Of a stretch of DNA of 64,000 bases, positions 33,705 to 45,678 are shown in pieces. How positions within the stretch are numbered: position 1 is the first letter of the stretch; each line of letters starts with the position of its first letter. The notes beneath the pieces are model-generated. The model saw only the letters and a program-made list of their open reading frames with translations, made no database searches and was not told where the DNA came from. The translations under genes and the position numbers were made by a program. The stretch comes from Auricularia sp. M13 (taxonomy: Eukaryota; Basidiomycota; Agaricomycetes; Auriculariales; Auriculariaceae): assembly GCA_037042915.1 (NCBI GenBank), contig CM073203.1, positions 1,860,001 through 1,924,000 on the forward strand, given 5' to 3'.

Positions 33705-35034
33705 ATGACCCCTTACCCTTTTCCTTCTCATTCGACAACTGGCGGTACCGGAACGAAGTGCATGGATCCCACTGTGACTTGGTGGAACAACGCCGACGGA
33801 CTGGACCCTTGCGAGCAATATGAGCAGTTGCGCGGGGCCTGCGACTCAGGATGTGCGTTCCTCAACTGATGCCTCTGTGCTGCAGAATTAGTCAGCGCTG
33901 ATTTCGTATAAATTGTGCCCATGGCAATGGCAGATGCGCTCGGGTCTCTGGCGCTAGACGACTTCGGGAAACCGACGGACGCGTGCAACGCGGCGCGAGG
34001 TTCGCGGGAGTGTTTCGCTTTGAGCTAACTGTTGAACGGCGATCTCGCAGACGACTGCTGCTGCACCTCGTACGTGCGCCTCGTTACGTGCAGCGGCGAA
34101 TCTCGATGCAGATCCTTTTCGCAGCGTGGCTTTCACGCTCTCCATGCTTTGTCTCAAGTGAGCCGATACGCTGTGGAACTAGCGACAGACGTGAACATGC
34201 TGCAATCGTAGTTGCCAACGTGGCCACCTCGCCAATGCTTCGGATTCCATCGACGCAGCGCCAGACTCGTACCAACACTACACGCGAATCTGCTACACAC
34301 CGCTCAACGGAGCATTCACCACGGCCGTGCAGGGCACTATCCGTGCTGCCAACATCGAGCTCAGCCCGTTTCTCTTCATACCCGTCCCGCTTAGCGGAGA
34401 ATGGTGCGCACGTTGACCATTCGCGCACTCCAGTTTGACATGTCATACTTAGGCACGGCGCCACGGTATTTCAGCAACGCGTACGTCCGCCAGATCTGCT
34501 TGAAGTCTCATGTTGCAATGTCTCACCATGCTGCGGTTCTCAGGCTTCCGGAAACGCGACGTTGGCGGGCACCGTTGCTACGACGGAGATCGGGCGGCCA
34601 TGGGGACCGGGCAACGTAGTCGCCACGCGCACGCAGCTCGCGCCGCGCCTGCGAGTACTGATCGGTGCGCTCTTTGGCGTCCTCATTGTCCTGGTCTCCC
34701 TCGCAGCGCTTGGGTATGCGCTCTACAAACGCAGGCGCGACCAGCAGGCTGAGCGCCTGTATTTGGAGGAGGTATGCTCTGGGACGGTGCATACCTTCCC
34801 CGTTGCTGAAACTTGAGTTGCCAGGTTCAACGACACCAGGAGCAACTTTTATCCCGTTCGCGGAGACCTCGCCGACCGCGGAGCGATCGTGCGACGGTTG
34901 GGCATGGGTCGGAGACAGGCGAGGTCACTCAGGCTGTTGCATCGAGACCGACACTGGTCTCCACATTCCGGCCGTCTCCATTGAAAGAGACTTCTGCCTC
35001 CGGGCCCGAGAACATCCCAGTTCCCACGCCGTGA
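33705..35034 (+). CDS. Single-pass membrane protein with Cys-rich ectodomain (Agaricomycete type)
   Basis: Likely a plasma-membrane protein. The first supported exon reads DPTVTWWNNADGLDPCEQYE then LRGACDS, the Cys-containing opening common to a mushroom family of receptor-like proteins. A later exon reads FGKPTDACNAAR and splices over a GCTAAC branch to DDCCCTSYV. A long ectodomain exon follows (NASDSIDAAPDSYQHYTRIC, IELSPFLFIPVPLSGEW). Then come NATLAGTVATTEIGRPWGPG and one transmembrane helix, LIGALFGVLIVLVSLAALGY, followed by the basic stop-transfer ALYKRRRDQQAE. The cytoplasmic tail, after an intron ending near 34823, reads VQRHQEQLL to ENIPVPTP and stops at 35034. The N-terminal exon and signal peptide are not resolved; 33705 is only the first in-frame ATG of the first sure exon. 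The junction around 34100-34220 is also unsettled. Confidence 0.65.
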
Positions 35035-35887
35035 GATTAGTCCTCGCGCGACAAACCACACGGATGTTGTGTACTTCATGATGAAATCATCGCTTTCTTG
35101 ATGGTTATCGCAGGCTATGGGATGCATGCAAAGTCTGCTCTAAGTCTGCTCTCCCCGCGCGAGGTAGAAAACGAACCACATATCCTGCGAGCGACTTGCA
35201 AGTCATTTGACAGTGACAAACACTTCGTCCACGAATGTGATACCAGCGAGAGGCCGTCTCGTCACATTGACCGTTGGGAGTTTCAAATGCACCGTGGTGG
35301 TGTAGATGGAATATCCTCAAGTATACCGTAGAAGCGGTCTAGCAGATGGTGAGAGTCGGTGGGATGACGAAGGTGTACTGGGCCTGGCAGGTCGGCGGAA
35401 AGCTCCTTTTATTAGGATGATGAGTCCACTGAGTAGCCATGTTACTAGTTTCGTCACGAGCCAGTTTCACCATCTCGTCCGCAGGCAGGCGAAGGAAAGA
35501 AAATGGTATGATCGATGCTAACTGTGGGTGAGATTGGGAAGAACTCGATGCATTGTATCTTGAGCAAGAACACGCAAGGAGGAGAGAAGATCCAAGAGGG
35601 CAACGGCGTGACATGCAGTATGCAAAAGGAGTCGTTCGATTGTCGAGCCAGGCAACCATAGCAAGTAAGGCCCCATAGCGGCGTCGTCCGACCATGCGTC
35701 GGTTGCGGAGGAGAACGACGGCCAGCTATCGAGTGCCGGCGTGAATCGATGAATACTGACCTCCCAATTGTGGGCGGACGAAATGTGCACTGCGACGGGC
35801 CGTCTGGCGCGGCCAACGTTTCGCGAGGCTGATCAAGCGTCGACCGCGACAGACGAGGACACACGCCGCCTAGCAAAGCGTTAAGCA
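35035..35887. other. Convergent intergenic region
   Basis: About 850 bp between the ends of the membrane protein gene (plus) and the DUF2196 gene (minus). No frame with domain or splice support was found. Confidence 0.45.
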
Positions 35888-36490
35888 CTAGTCGAAGTGC
35901 GAGCTGACATGATGCGCGATGGCCGTTTCGTCGCCCTCGAAATTATTGCACACGGGACACAGATGCGTTTGAACGGACACAGACGCGCTAGCGCTCGGCG
36001 GCTCGTCAACGTCGGGAGGGAGCAGGTCAGCGAGCGTGAAGCCAGCCGGACGGCGTTCGGCGTCCTCTTCGCGGTAGTCACGATACGCTGGTTCGAATGC
36101 CATTTGCGTCACTCGAGACGGCGCAGACGATCCGGGCTCTCCATTCCGTCCGAGATTCGCTAGTCCAGCAGAGCCAGCCTCCGCCTCCGATTGAGTGACA
36201 ATTCGCTGGACACGCCCGACACGCCCGTCCACTAGTCGGACTTTAATCCCGCGAGGATGGTTCCCGCTCGTCAGAACCTCTGAAATTGTGCCCTGAACCT
36301 CGCGGCCTGTGGGCTGGTCGATCTTGAGCACAATGGACACGTGGGCGCCGGCGACGACCTGCGCGACGGTCGGCACGATCCCAGAGCTTTGTGCGCGACT
36401 TGAAGACGGCGCGGCAGGTTTTCCGCGTCCGCGTGAGCTATTGCCATCCGTGCGCTGTCGGTTTTGGCGGTTACGAGGACGCTGAATCAT
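35888..36490 (-). CDS. DUF2196 (YwbE-like) protein with C-terminal zinc finger
   Basis: A single exon of 200 residues from the ATG at 36490 (MIQRPRNRQNRQR); the frame upstream opens only with GTG. After an Arg/Ser-rich N-terminus, the domain spans about residues 45-100: GAHVSIVLKIDQPTGREVQG, ISEVLTSGNHPRGIKVRL and DGRVGRVQRIV. It matches the DUF2196/YwbE pattern found in bacteria and fungi, whose function is unknown. The C-terminus has CPVCNNFEGDETAIAHHVSSHF, a Cys2-His2 finger resembling small ubiquitin-binding or nucleic-acid fingers. The middle contains FTLADLLPPDVDEPPSAS. It is divergent from the alpha/beta hydrolase gene, 293 bp apart. A role in ubiquitin or nucleic-acid handling is inference. 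Confidence 0.8.
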   Translation of the reverse strand: MIQRPRNRQNRQRTDGNSSRGRGKPAAPSSSRAQSSGIVPTVAQVVAGAHVSIVLKIDQPTGREVQGTISEVLTSGNHPRGIKVRLVDGRVGRVQRIVTQSEAEAGSAGLANLGRNGEPGSSAPSRVTQMAFEPAYRDYREEDAERRPAGFTLADLLPPDVDEPPSASASVSVQTHLCPVCNNFEGDETAIAHHVSSHFD

Positions 36491-36783
36491 CGGTGGAATG
36501 TAACGCGGAACGTTGACAAGACAGCAAGAGTTGTAGCGCAGCTCGTAGCGGAATGCTAGCGATTGAGAAGGCGCGGATGAGCAATTAGACCCGTGCGCGC
36601 TGAGCGTCCTAGTAGTAGCAGTCAGACCAGCAGTGCTCTGAACAGGAAATAAAAACCCCGAACCGGCTCGGGGCCGGCTCAGTTGAGCCCACCTCACTTC
36701 GTTCCAGTCAACCTACCTCGTTCTACTCTGCGCGACTTAGCCTGTCCCACGCATCTCTTTTCCATACCAGCTTGAAGCCAGAC
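36491..36783. promoter_or_regulatory. Divergent promoter region
   Basis: 293 bp separating the start codons of the DUF2196 gene (minus) and the hydrolase gene (plus). It must hold both promoters. A pyrimidine-rich run (TCTTTTCCATACCAG) precedes the hydrolase start. Around 36655-36685 lies an inverted GAACCGGCTCGGGGCCGGCTC-like GC block. No TATA box is evident. Confidence 0.45.
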
Positions 36784-38026
36784 ATGGTTCCGTACGGCTC
36801 GTTCGCATACCGTGGTGCACCATGGCGCTATATCTCCGCGCTCAGCCTCGTCGCGCGCGCTCTCCTCTACGCGCCGTTCTGGGCAGTCTACTACATACCC
36901 TCGGCCAACCGCCAGAAACGCTCGTGGCCGTACGCTCGTGCAATTGCTATCCGCCTCGTGAAACACTTCATCGAGGGCTTGCTCGAGACAGGCACTTGGT
37001 GGCAGGAGATCGGGCGCGCCAATTTAGCCTTGAACCTACGCGTGAAGATCCCTGCTGCCCCGGAGCTCATCAAGGGCGAGGTTCTGGAGATCGCGAAGAA
37101 TCAGGGAGTCGCGGTAGACGAGGAGCGCGTTGGATTCTGGTACGGCCCCAGCAATGTCGGTGAAAGAGCCGCGGCTGGCGAGAGCGTCATCTACAACCTG
37201 CACGGCGGCGGCTACATTGTACGTCGAGCACCTATTTCCCCAGAGTTTGATCTAACCATTGCATACGAAGATTGAGCATCCCGATCCGCGCTGTATGGTA
37301 AACCCCTGGATTATGCGTCTCATAAACTCTCCGAGGTCCCGCGCCAAACGGGCCTTCATGCCCGACTACCGTCTCTCCTCCGCTGAACCGTTTCCCGTCG
37401 CAAACCCTTTCCCAGCGGCATTGATCGACGCCATCGCCGGGTACCAGTACCTGCTCTCGCTCGGATTCGCGCCGGCCAACATTGTTGTCACGGGCGACAG
37501 TGCGGGTGGGCACCTCGCGCTCTCCTTCGCGCGATACTGCGTCGTCGCGGGCCTTCCGCGCCCGGGCGCTGTCGTCGCGCTCTCGCCGGCGACCGAGTGG
37601 CTGCCCTCGCACGGCACGGGACCCGATTCCAACTGGGCGAGGAACCAGGACTCGTGCTTCGTCCCGTGGTTCTTCCGCGGCTACCCCGCGCGCGCGCTCA
37701 ACGGTCCCGCGCTCCCGTTTGACGACTTCGAGCGCAACCCATGGCTCTCGCCCGGCAGCGCCAAGGTGCCTCCCGAGCGCATTAATGGGTGGTTTAAGGG
37801 ATTCCCAAAGACGCTTATTCTCGGTGGCACGGGCGAGTGCATGATTGATACTATTCGCTGCACCGCGGAAAGGATGAGGAAGGATATGGGCAAAGATGTG
37901 CGGTACCATGAGATGCCCGACGCGACGCACGACTGGCCCAACCTCTCGATCTTTGAGCCCGAGGCGACGATCACTATCGACGCTGTTCTTGCTTTCATTG
38001 AGGAGACGGCGTCGGAGCCTGCTTGA
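36784..38026 (+). CDS. Alpha/beta hydrolase, hormone-sensitive lipase (HSL) family
   Basis: Esterase or lipase. The ATG at 36784 gives MVPYGSFAYRGAPWRY, followed by a hydrophobic stretch (ISALSLVARALLYAPFWAVYY) that may anchor it to a membrane. The oxyanion-hole motif HGGGYI is completed by a 52-nt intron (37219-37270, donor GTACGT, branch CTAAC) that joins to IEHPDPRCMVNPWI. The nucleophile elbow is VTGDSAGGHLAL (Ser). The acidic residue is probably in ILGGTGECMIDTI, and the catalytic His in MPDATHDWPNL. The total is 397 codons, 396 residues. All HSL signature motifs are present, so it should be active. The substrate is unknown; such proteins in fungi hydrolyse short-chain or steryl esters (family knowledge). 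Confidence 0.9.
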
Positions 38027-38292
38027 TTCGTCGACACCCTGATTAAATAATTTGTACGAATAAGAGCGACATGTACATATATCAGCATATGCAAAACTCA
38101 TGCTCAACGCAGTTTGTCTCGAAGTCTACAGTATGCAGTGACGCGAAACGGTAGTCGTACTATTACACTAGGCAGTCGTGAAAGGCGATATCTCTGGCCC
38201 ACGATTACTGGGTCAGCTGCAATATCTGCGAGCTGTTGCTGCATATGTATTTTATTTCATAACAAAAAAGGAGAAGAATGATACAACGGCAC

Positions 38293-39099
38293 CTAACAGT
38301 AGGGATTCCACAGTGAAGCCAGCACAGACCAGAGCGCAATGAAATAGCGAAGAGCGGCAGCACGAAACACCTTGTTCTCCATCCCTTCGTGCGGTCGGCT
38401 CGACGGGACGACGCACTTCGTAACGCGGGTCATTGCCTCCGGGTAGGCTCCTGCCTCTACCGCAGCGTTGAGGGCGGCGCTGACAGGAATCTTGTAGAAC
38501 GTCGGCCGCGTGCCTGCCATGATCACACAGGGGAAGACCATCTCGTCCATCGCGGGGCGGTCCAGAAGCGCGCGCATGCGCGTATTCTCCTGGAAGGCCG
38601 CGATGGCGGCCGCGACGAGCCCCGGTTCAGGATCCGCGTGCGGCTCGCCGGTGTCAGCGTATCGAACAAGCAGCAGCGTAGCATCGGTGTGCGCGTGCGA
38701 CAAGAACAGGTCCGCGTGAGCCGTCATCCTGAAGCCTGCGATGTCGAATGGCATGCTTGGACGCGAAATGACGGCGGTGAGGTGAGATTGGAAGCCAAGC
38801 GTGCGCAGCAGTGTGCTCGTAAAGTTGTCGACGGCGGAATAGTGCGCCACCTTTTCGCGGCCAACCTGTGACGCCCAGTCCATCTTCTGCACAAGAAAGA
38901 ACGACGCGTTCGAGACGTGGTCCATGCTTCCGCCGACAGTGTGGTTTAGTATGCTCGGGTCGAGTTCGCGCAAGTCCGCGTCAGGCTCAGAGCCGAAGAA
39001 TTCGACTGCAGGGACAGCGTCGACAATGATGTTGTATGCGCGAAGATCATATTGCGTCCAGTCAGGGCCATATTTTGCAATGCGGAGAACGTCGGCCAT
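38293..39099 (-). CDS. Conserved hypothetical protein (Agaricomycete)
   Basis: A single exon of 268 residues from the ATG at 39099 (MADVLRIAKYGPDWTQYDLR) to a TAG at 38293. The frame extends about 48 codons upstream through a hydrophobic stretch but without an ATG. The N-terminal KYGPDWT and AYNI pattern is one I associate with an uncharacterised mushroom-specific family. The rest includes SFFLVQKMDWASQVGREK, DNFTSTLLRTLGFQSH, FRMTAHADLFL and VFPCVIMAGTRPTFYKIPVS. No catalytic motif or membrane helix is clear apart from the C-terminal RYFIALWSVLASLW. It converges on the hydrolase gene, 266 bp away. Confidence 0.65.
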   Translation of the reverse strand: MADVLRIAKYGPDWTQYDLRAYNIIVDAVPAVEFFGSEPDADLRELDPSILNHTVGGSMDHVSNASFFLVQKMDWASQVGREKVAHYSAVDNFTSTLLRTLGFQSHLTAVISRPSMPFDIAGFRMTAHADLFLSHAHTDATLLLVRYADTGEPHADPEPGLVAAAIAAFQENTRMRALLDRPAMDEMVFPCVIMAGTRPTFYKIPVSAALNAAVEAGAYPEAMTRVTKCVVPSSRPHEGMENKVFRAAALRYFIALWSVLASLWNPYC

Positions 39100-39929
39100 G
39101 TGAGCGCAGTCGGATGTGGCGGCGATCAGTAGGTGCAGAGAGCAGACGCAGAAACAGGCCCCTAGGTCGAGCAAGAGCAGCTTTCCGATTATCAGCACTC
39201 GGCGCGCGCAAGACGACAGAGCGGCAGAGTCAGAGTCGTCCAATCACCGACCGGGCTAGTCACTGGTAAAGGCTGCTCTCGGAGTCTGAAAAAAGCATCG
39301 TGCCTTCTCCGACGATCTTGACCGTTTCGCACAGCGATATGCGGCGTCTCTATTAAATTCTGCGCTTGACCGCGCCGATCAAGGGCGCAATAGGTGCTGA
39401 TGCAGGCCGAGTCCCCAGTACATTCACGATTGCTTACTTCGCCCGAGCACCGCAAACTGTGATCCATGGACTTCATTTCAGGATCATATTTCCTGAGGCC
39501 CATGCAGAAATCTGACAATAAAGAAACATACTCGTCAACTCGGATTAAAGCTCCGTAGCCCTCGCCTGAACAGGGTTCCAGGAGCTGGCTATTCGTGGTG
39601 CCCGGGGGACATCTGGCAAGGGGAGCCAGGTTTCGTCATTGTGCCCAGCTTGATCCCGACTTCGGAGAAGGCGGAATAACGTAACAAAGACGGCTGTTAA
39701 TTATCATTTATCGGGCGTGTGGAACGGGCGGTCTGATTGAATCTCGGTGGTCCTACTGCATTCTGGCATTTATTGTGAAACGATGCCCCTGCTGCTATTT
39801 CTGCCGCCAGTGCGAAGACTCGGATGTTCATATGATGCTTCACGTGCGCAATCCAACTCATGGGATGACTGCGGTCCTCATATCGACGCGTTTTCTGCTC
39901 CGTTGCATGCGTGCCGTCTTGAGCCTGCC
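39100..39929. other. Intergenic, no gene recognised
   Basis: About 830 bp between the hypothetical gene and the dispersed repeat copy. Only short frames are present. Confidence 0.4.
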
Positions 39930-41365
39930 GTATTTCGATCAGACTGTCGCTGGAACAGCGGTCTCACTGCACTTGGGAGCGCTATTTCTACCGTCGCATA
40001 GGCTATCCTCAGCGCTTCTCGCGCGTCGCGTGCGAGGCGCACGCCAGGGAATTAGAATGCCTCCTTCAGCCATCCATGCCTTTGAATGAGATGTTCCTTC
40101 TCAATGTCGACTCGGAGCTGATTTTTCGCCCTAAGCCTCGTCTTGTTCGCAGTCCGGCGGCGAAATCAGGGAGAACATCGCGCTCGTCTGATCATCGCCT
40201 GGATTGCTCGGGGAAGATCCCGTGATCATAGACAGTTCTCACGGGTTCTCACGCTACCCCACAAAGTCAATCACGGCTGACCAGGCTCGTGACCACAAGA
40301 TTCACTCGCACTTTCCTTTTCGGGATACACAGGCTCATCGATATGAACCGATCCCTCAGACAGTTCAGGGGCGTGCCAGCGCTGCATCGCTGGCACTCTT
40401 CGACGTAGATCTTGGGGTGCTTGGTTGTTGATGACTGTCTCACGCTAGTGCCACCAGTTTCTTGGGGAGCTGGTCAGCAGATATGGTGTACAACTCCTGG
40501 ATGCAGTAATGCCGGCCACACGATCCGAACTGTGAGCACTCATGTTCTGTCTTGGTGACGCAGCTTCCGTTCCTGGGATGAAGCAGGAACGGTTGGAAAT
40601 GCGTTCGAGTGGATGTCACACTTCGGACTACAGTGCCGCTCATGACTGCATCTGAGGTCTGCCACTTTCGTCATGGTAGACCTCTTAAGTACTCCCAGTC
40701 AAAGCGAACGTTCGACTGGGCCCGAAGCTTCTAATGCACCGTCTCAGCATGTACATTACTGCCAATGACAGTCAAAAATCGCTAAATTCGATGTTCGTTG
40801 TGGTCTGACAGCTCTCACACTCCTGACATGCTGCTATGCAAGCCTGTTCTTGACAGCTGCGCGGAGATTGTAGTTCATTACGGGCACACTGTCTCCATTG
40901 ATGAACGGCGCTTGACACGGCAGGAGAGCGCGCTCGGGTCACTCTCCGCGGCAGATCACCTCAGGTGAGCTCGAAGGTCAAGGATGAATAAATGCCCCTC
41001 TGGATCGTACCACAGGCGTCCGGCCCCCCGAGTCTCGGGCTGCACTTACGAAAAACACCAAACTCAGCACGTCTGAAGGATCTGGCGCGGACGCCCGCAT
41101 TTGGAACGCGGAACTGCGGGGGCGACGGTCCCGCACTCCGGCGCCGCCTCAGGATTGAGGTCCGCGGCGAACAGAAACTGGTGTTTGGTTCAGACAAAAT
41201 AGGGTTTGCTACAGTGCGGAACGCCGTCATTCAGTCAGAAGCAAAGTTCGTGTAAGGTCGGAGTGATGACCACAGTGGCAGGCGGAACAAGATCAGCTGG
41301 GTTCCACAGTTCCTGCACAGTTCTCATCGGTCTAACAAGAAGACGTGAAACTGCGCGCGGGGATG
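39930..41365 (+). repeat. Dispersed repeat, copy A (uninterrupted)
   Basis: This stretch matches, in inverted orientation, the repeat at about 50832-53000. Matching blocks include 40141-40320 (CCTGGATTGCTCG, CACGCTACCCCACAAAGTC), 40391-40470 (GATCTTGGGGTGCTTGG), 40620-40670, 40735-40800 (CCAATGAC, GTCAAAAATCG), 40961-41130 (CCTCAGGTGAGCTCGAAGGT) and 41280-41350. Identity by eye is roughly 80-95% in blocks, with a diverged middle. At about 40761-40776 it carries the empty target site of the fold-back element found in the other copy. The family and outer ends are unknown, and no intact reading frame remains. Confidence 0.75.
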
Positions 41366-43967
41366 AGCAGTGAATGGTAAATGCGACATCTATCTATGAT
41401 TCCAACTATCCGGCCTGCCGTTGCGCTGCGCATCGAGTGCTCCAGTCGGAAGTTGTCAAATGGACGAACAGAGGTCCGAAATCCCACCGGTTGCTCATGG
41501 TTGTCTCTCAACTGTATTACAATCGAATCAAACGGCCCCATTCCTCGACGGTTACACCAAGAACCTGTCTGAGTTTTTGGTCCCGTGAATTCCCACTAGT
41601 CATTCGTCATCAGGCAGAGTTGATATTTACGGAGCACTCGGAATCGCAAGGTCTCCGAGTCTGCCTCGAAGTCTTAAAAGTGTTTGTATCAAGATTCCCA
41701 CACCAGGCCTCTCATGTGCATCATAATCCCGCCTGCGATCACTGGAGTTTTTCATAAATGGGGCGGCCTATATGATAGGAATCTTTTCGTCATTCCTACG
41801 CTTCAGCTGTGACGCATCAGCTATCGGCCACAAAATCAACAATACATCCTCAGAGTCTGGATGCATCGATTATGGAATCGGGATTTCTGCAGGCGAGAAA
41901 GCCAGAAACTTGATGAGTGATAGGCTATGCGGCAAATGTGATCTCTGAACAACACTAGTAGACATTGAAGTCTTCAAGTCTTCCCCGTCGGAGAAGGGTC
42001 ATTTATTCAAACACCGATGATACGTCCGTTAAGCTCTTGAACTCGAACTGCGCGCGCGTCCGCCGTTTTAACTCTACCAACGGTCTATTGAAGCCCACGC
42101 GCGCACCTCTACTGCTACATTTTTTTCTGGGCATGCGCGGACTGTTGCGGACATTTCCAGACCGCTTGTGCGGCTTTCTGACTGGTGGTCTATTTCGGAT
42201 CCAAATGGCGCGTGCGCGCACTGGCAGCTGGGCAACTACACGCCTGGGGTCTTGGTGCTGCTTTATCTGCCGGCTGATGTACCTGAAGTTGCCGTCATCG
42301 TTGCTCGAATCGCCTCCGGTTCTTGACGCGCAGGATTGATGTCGACTCGGCTGCAGTCTTCACCTAGATGCCTTCGTCTCTCCATTCCATCTCTCGGTCT
42401 GCCACTGCTACCACATTGACATTATATTGTGTGAGCGGCCGCAGCCTCAGCGCCTTCATAGACACCTCAGCAGCGGTACTTGCCACATCTTGTTCTGAAT
42501 CTTTGCCCCTGTCCCTTGCGCTAAATGGCTGGCTGCACCATTGGCGCCTTGTTTTACCGCTCTAGATCTAGAGCGTCCCAGCGTTGTTTCCCACTGGAGC
42601 GGTACGGCTCAGCGCCTCGACTCAGGCGCTTCTCTCGCGGTCCGCGCGCCCCGTACGAGGCGCGCGGCAGGGCCTGATGTCTCGCCCTAGGGCCCAGAGA
42701 AACGTTTTCTAGACGCGATACTCCGTTTCGAGATCAAGCATGCAATGTCTGCTAAATCTGTTCATCCACCTCAGCTCTTGTTCGCCGCCCGCCAGCGAAA
42801 TCGGGCGCTACACACCGCGCAGCTCTATTTGCCGTGTCGTCTGACTCTCTGCCTTCCGTGGTCATGATTTATGTTGTTCCTCGCTCCTCGAATGGGAGCA
42901 TCCCCTTGCGGCTCTGAGAGTGTCGCACCGCCCATTCACTTAAACATCAAGGCCTACACTGCGCGTTGGTTATTCCTGCCACTGCCAGGGCATGCTTACA
43001 ACGGCAACTCGGACTGTATGCGAACATCGCCTGGCTGTACACTATTACACCTCACGTTTGTTTGCTTCGCTCATCTGATCACTGCACCTGATTCTCCGGC
43101 CACCGCTGCTATAGCCATGCCTTTCGGCAGCGATGGGCTCCGGCGGGGCGGCCGCCACTGGCACTGACCCGCCCCTGTCTGTCCAAACCTCCGCGTAGAT
43201 GGGGGACCAGTGAACCGTGTCCTTCTCTCCGATGTCGGGTTTGCAACGGGCTTGCAGTCGGCATGCCGTGGCCCGTGGACGTCTGCTTGTTCTGGATCGA
43301 CGGCGGGGACGTTCCACTTCTGCGCTGTTCTAGATTCAGATTGCGATTCCCGTGGGAGCCCGCGGTCGGACATTGGCAGGCTTCATGCACCCTACCCAAG
43401 CCGCGAACACGTCGACGTTCGAGCCGGAAGAGTGCAAAGCTTGCCAGCGCACCACCGATGAACACTCAGTGCGCGGGCGCACTGCTCCGAGCTCAGTGAC
43501 GCAGTCTCTTGCCTCACGCCTCCTTTGTCGCCACACCATTCAGTTAAGATACAACGCCGCACTCACGGATTGCTCGCCGCTGCTCGGGATTGCCGCCGCT
43601 CATTACTCACTCGACTGCTCTACAGTCAGTGCGGCGCTGTTTTGGCTCCTGACACGGATTGCCCACTCCTTCCGCGCCGCGCTCGCTCGCTCGCGTGCGC
43701 ATTCCCGTTGCAGGCAGGAACGCTAGTAGTATGTCCCCACCCCGCACCGAGCTTGCTCCACTGTTCTGGCAGCAGTTTGCTTCATCCCCCACGGCGTCCG
43801 ATTCCCCGCAGCGGTTGCTACAACATGGAGGTAAGTTACAAGGAACAAGTTACAAGTTACGTGTTAGCACACTGTATACGACCTGACCTGACCTGACCTG
43901 TCCTGTCCTGGCGGGCCCGCTGTACATCGAGTGTTGCGCGTCCGCGTTCTGCGTTCTCGTCTTCTAG
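41366..43967. other. Gene-poor region
   Basis: About 2.6 kb without a supported gene. A small direct repeat of CTGAC/CTGTC units lies at about 43883-43910. Palindromes such as CTCTAGATCTAGAG (about 42560) are short. Frames of 80-125 codons are present but without domains. Confidence 0.45.
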
Positions 43968-44333
43968 CACATACTTTGCGGAACGGGCCGATCCGCCAGA
44001 GGAAGCTTCGCCGTGCCCGACGAGGCCTATCTTGACAGGGCCCCGCTCCTCTTGTTCCGTCCGAAGGAAGATAGATTAGATAACTGCGTCACCCAGCCCG
44101 CCGGAGACTGTACGGCGCTGCTGGGATTGCTCGCGCGCGGCGCTGGCTTCAGACTCGTTGACAAAGACGCCGCGAAGCTTGGTTCGTGGGTATTCAGTCC
44201 ATTGTGTCCGGGTCCTGACCATATTGCGTCTCGCATACCGTATGCGAATTCTGCTGCAATGCTACTAGGACCTTCACAATCTCACGAACAAATGAGCCAA
44301 TCGCGATGTGGCGGATTCTGCCCAGTAAGCTGA
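43968..44333 (+). CDS. Possible gene fragment or exon, unknown
   Basis: An open frame after a good acceptor (TCTTCTAG at 43967) reads HILCGTGRSARGSFAVPDEA then YLDRAPLLLFRPKEDRLDN to a stop at 44333. A GTAAGT donor stands at 43831 in matching phase, but the exon before it contains only ATG GAG if started there. GC-rich third positions up to about 44180 look coding. There is no family I recognise. It could be one exon of a real gene, a remnant or chance. Confidence 0.25.
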   Translation, partial: HILCGTGRSARGSFAVPDEAYLDRAPLLLFRPKEDRLDNCVTQPAGDCTALLGLLARGAGFRLVDKDAAKLGSWVFSPLCPGPDHIASRIPYANSAAMLLGPSQSHEQMSQSRCGGFCPVS

Positions 44334-45678
44334 TGAGGATTCTGCGCAGTGCCTCATCCGCATCGGCGGTGACTGAACATTACAAGATTACTGTACACAG
44401 GAGAGGGATCCGTAGATCCTTCGCGGGTGCATCTATCCATCTCTCTAATCTGTCTATCAGGGCGGGGAAAGTCGATCCCCGGAGCTCGTCAATCAAAATA
44501 TGTAATTACTCACTCTCAATACGAGGACGGTCTCAGGCTCGTATCCGTATTATATTCAACCGACGACGTACAGTAACGTGCGGTTCAACCGCCTTTGAAT
44601 CGCGTCACGTTGGACAGTGTCGTTGAGGCTGACATACGTTACTCTCCCTTCATCAGATACGACTCACCAGCGAGACGTTGGGGCGCCCCAACGCAATCTC
44701 AGTCTGGAATTTCCAACTGCCAACTTCCAACCTTCGAAGTTGCCTGATCTGGCAGTGATTCGTCGAGCGATCTGATGATCTCCAGTAGCAGGCTAAGTTA
44801 AGTCAAGTTATCTTCTGTCCGAATCTTGATGGGTGATATGATAACGAGTCGTTGTAAGCTGGTATAAGTATTGCGATCACAACTTTGTAATAAAGCCAAT
44901 TTATCTCGGAGATGCGAGAGTCTGAATGTTCGAGACGGAGCTGAGAGGATGAGACGCTAGGCAGGCCGACGACGACTGTCGTCGATTCGATCAACCTGCC
45001 TGAGTTCAGTTGAATAAGCTGCTAGTCGGAAGCGCGACCTTGGAGTTGGGCAGTTGCTTGATTCGATCCGCCGCTCCGAGTCGGAGTCTCAGTGCGTAGT
45101 CGCGACTCGCGTCGGAGATCTCAGCCAGAGACTGCGCTTGACCTGCGCTGCGCCGGACCCCTCTGGATTGGAACTGGAAATTTAAAAACATTCTGATTCA
45201 ATTGCTCTGGTGCCAGGAGATCGTACATGGATGTACCCTTGCCCCACAACTCTGCACGATGGCCGCGGAGTGAGCACCCGGCTGCGAGAGACACCTCAGG
45301 GCTTGAGCGTGAGGGCCAGTGTCGCTTAGATTTCCAATCTCCCTGGCGGACACCTCTTTAGGTTCTCAGTAAAAGGCGGAGAATACGAAGCAGGAGGACG
45401 TTGAATCAAATCACCACGCCATTTGTCAATGAAGGCACCCGCCCCAGACGCTGCTGCTCACCTTCAACCAGTATCCAGTTGCCACGGCTTCAGCGCGTCA
45501 TACCTTACCAGTCGCAGCCATCCGCGTTGCCTAGCTGAGCGGTGGCTGCCCGCTCCAACGAACGCTGGCCAGTTCCATCCCTCGTCTCGTCATAACCCAT
45601 TCCCCTGTCGCACTCCCATTCGCACCCTGAGCAGCCATGGCGTCACCCGTAGCTACCTCCAAACTGCGCCGTTTACTC
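44334..45678. other. Intergenic, no gene recognised
   Basis: About 1.3 kb with short frames only. A perfect GTTGGGGCGCCCCAAC palindrome lies at about 44678-44693. Confidence 0.45.

Noticed and set aside
43883-43910. CCTGA/CCTGT pentanucleotide run
   Set aside because: Only a few imperfect units; an ordinary microsatellite.
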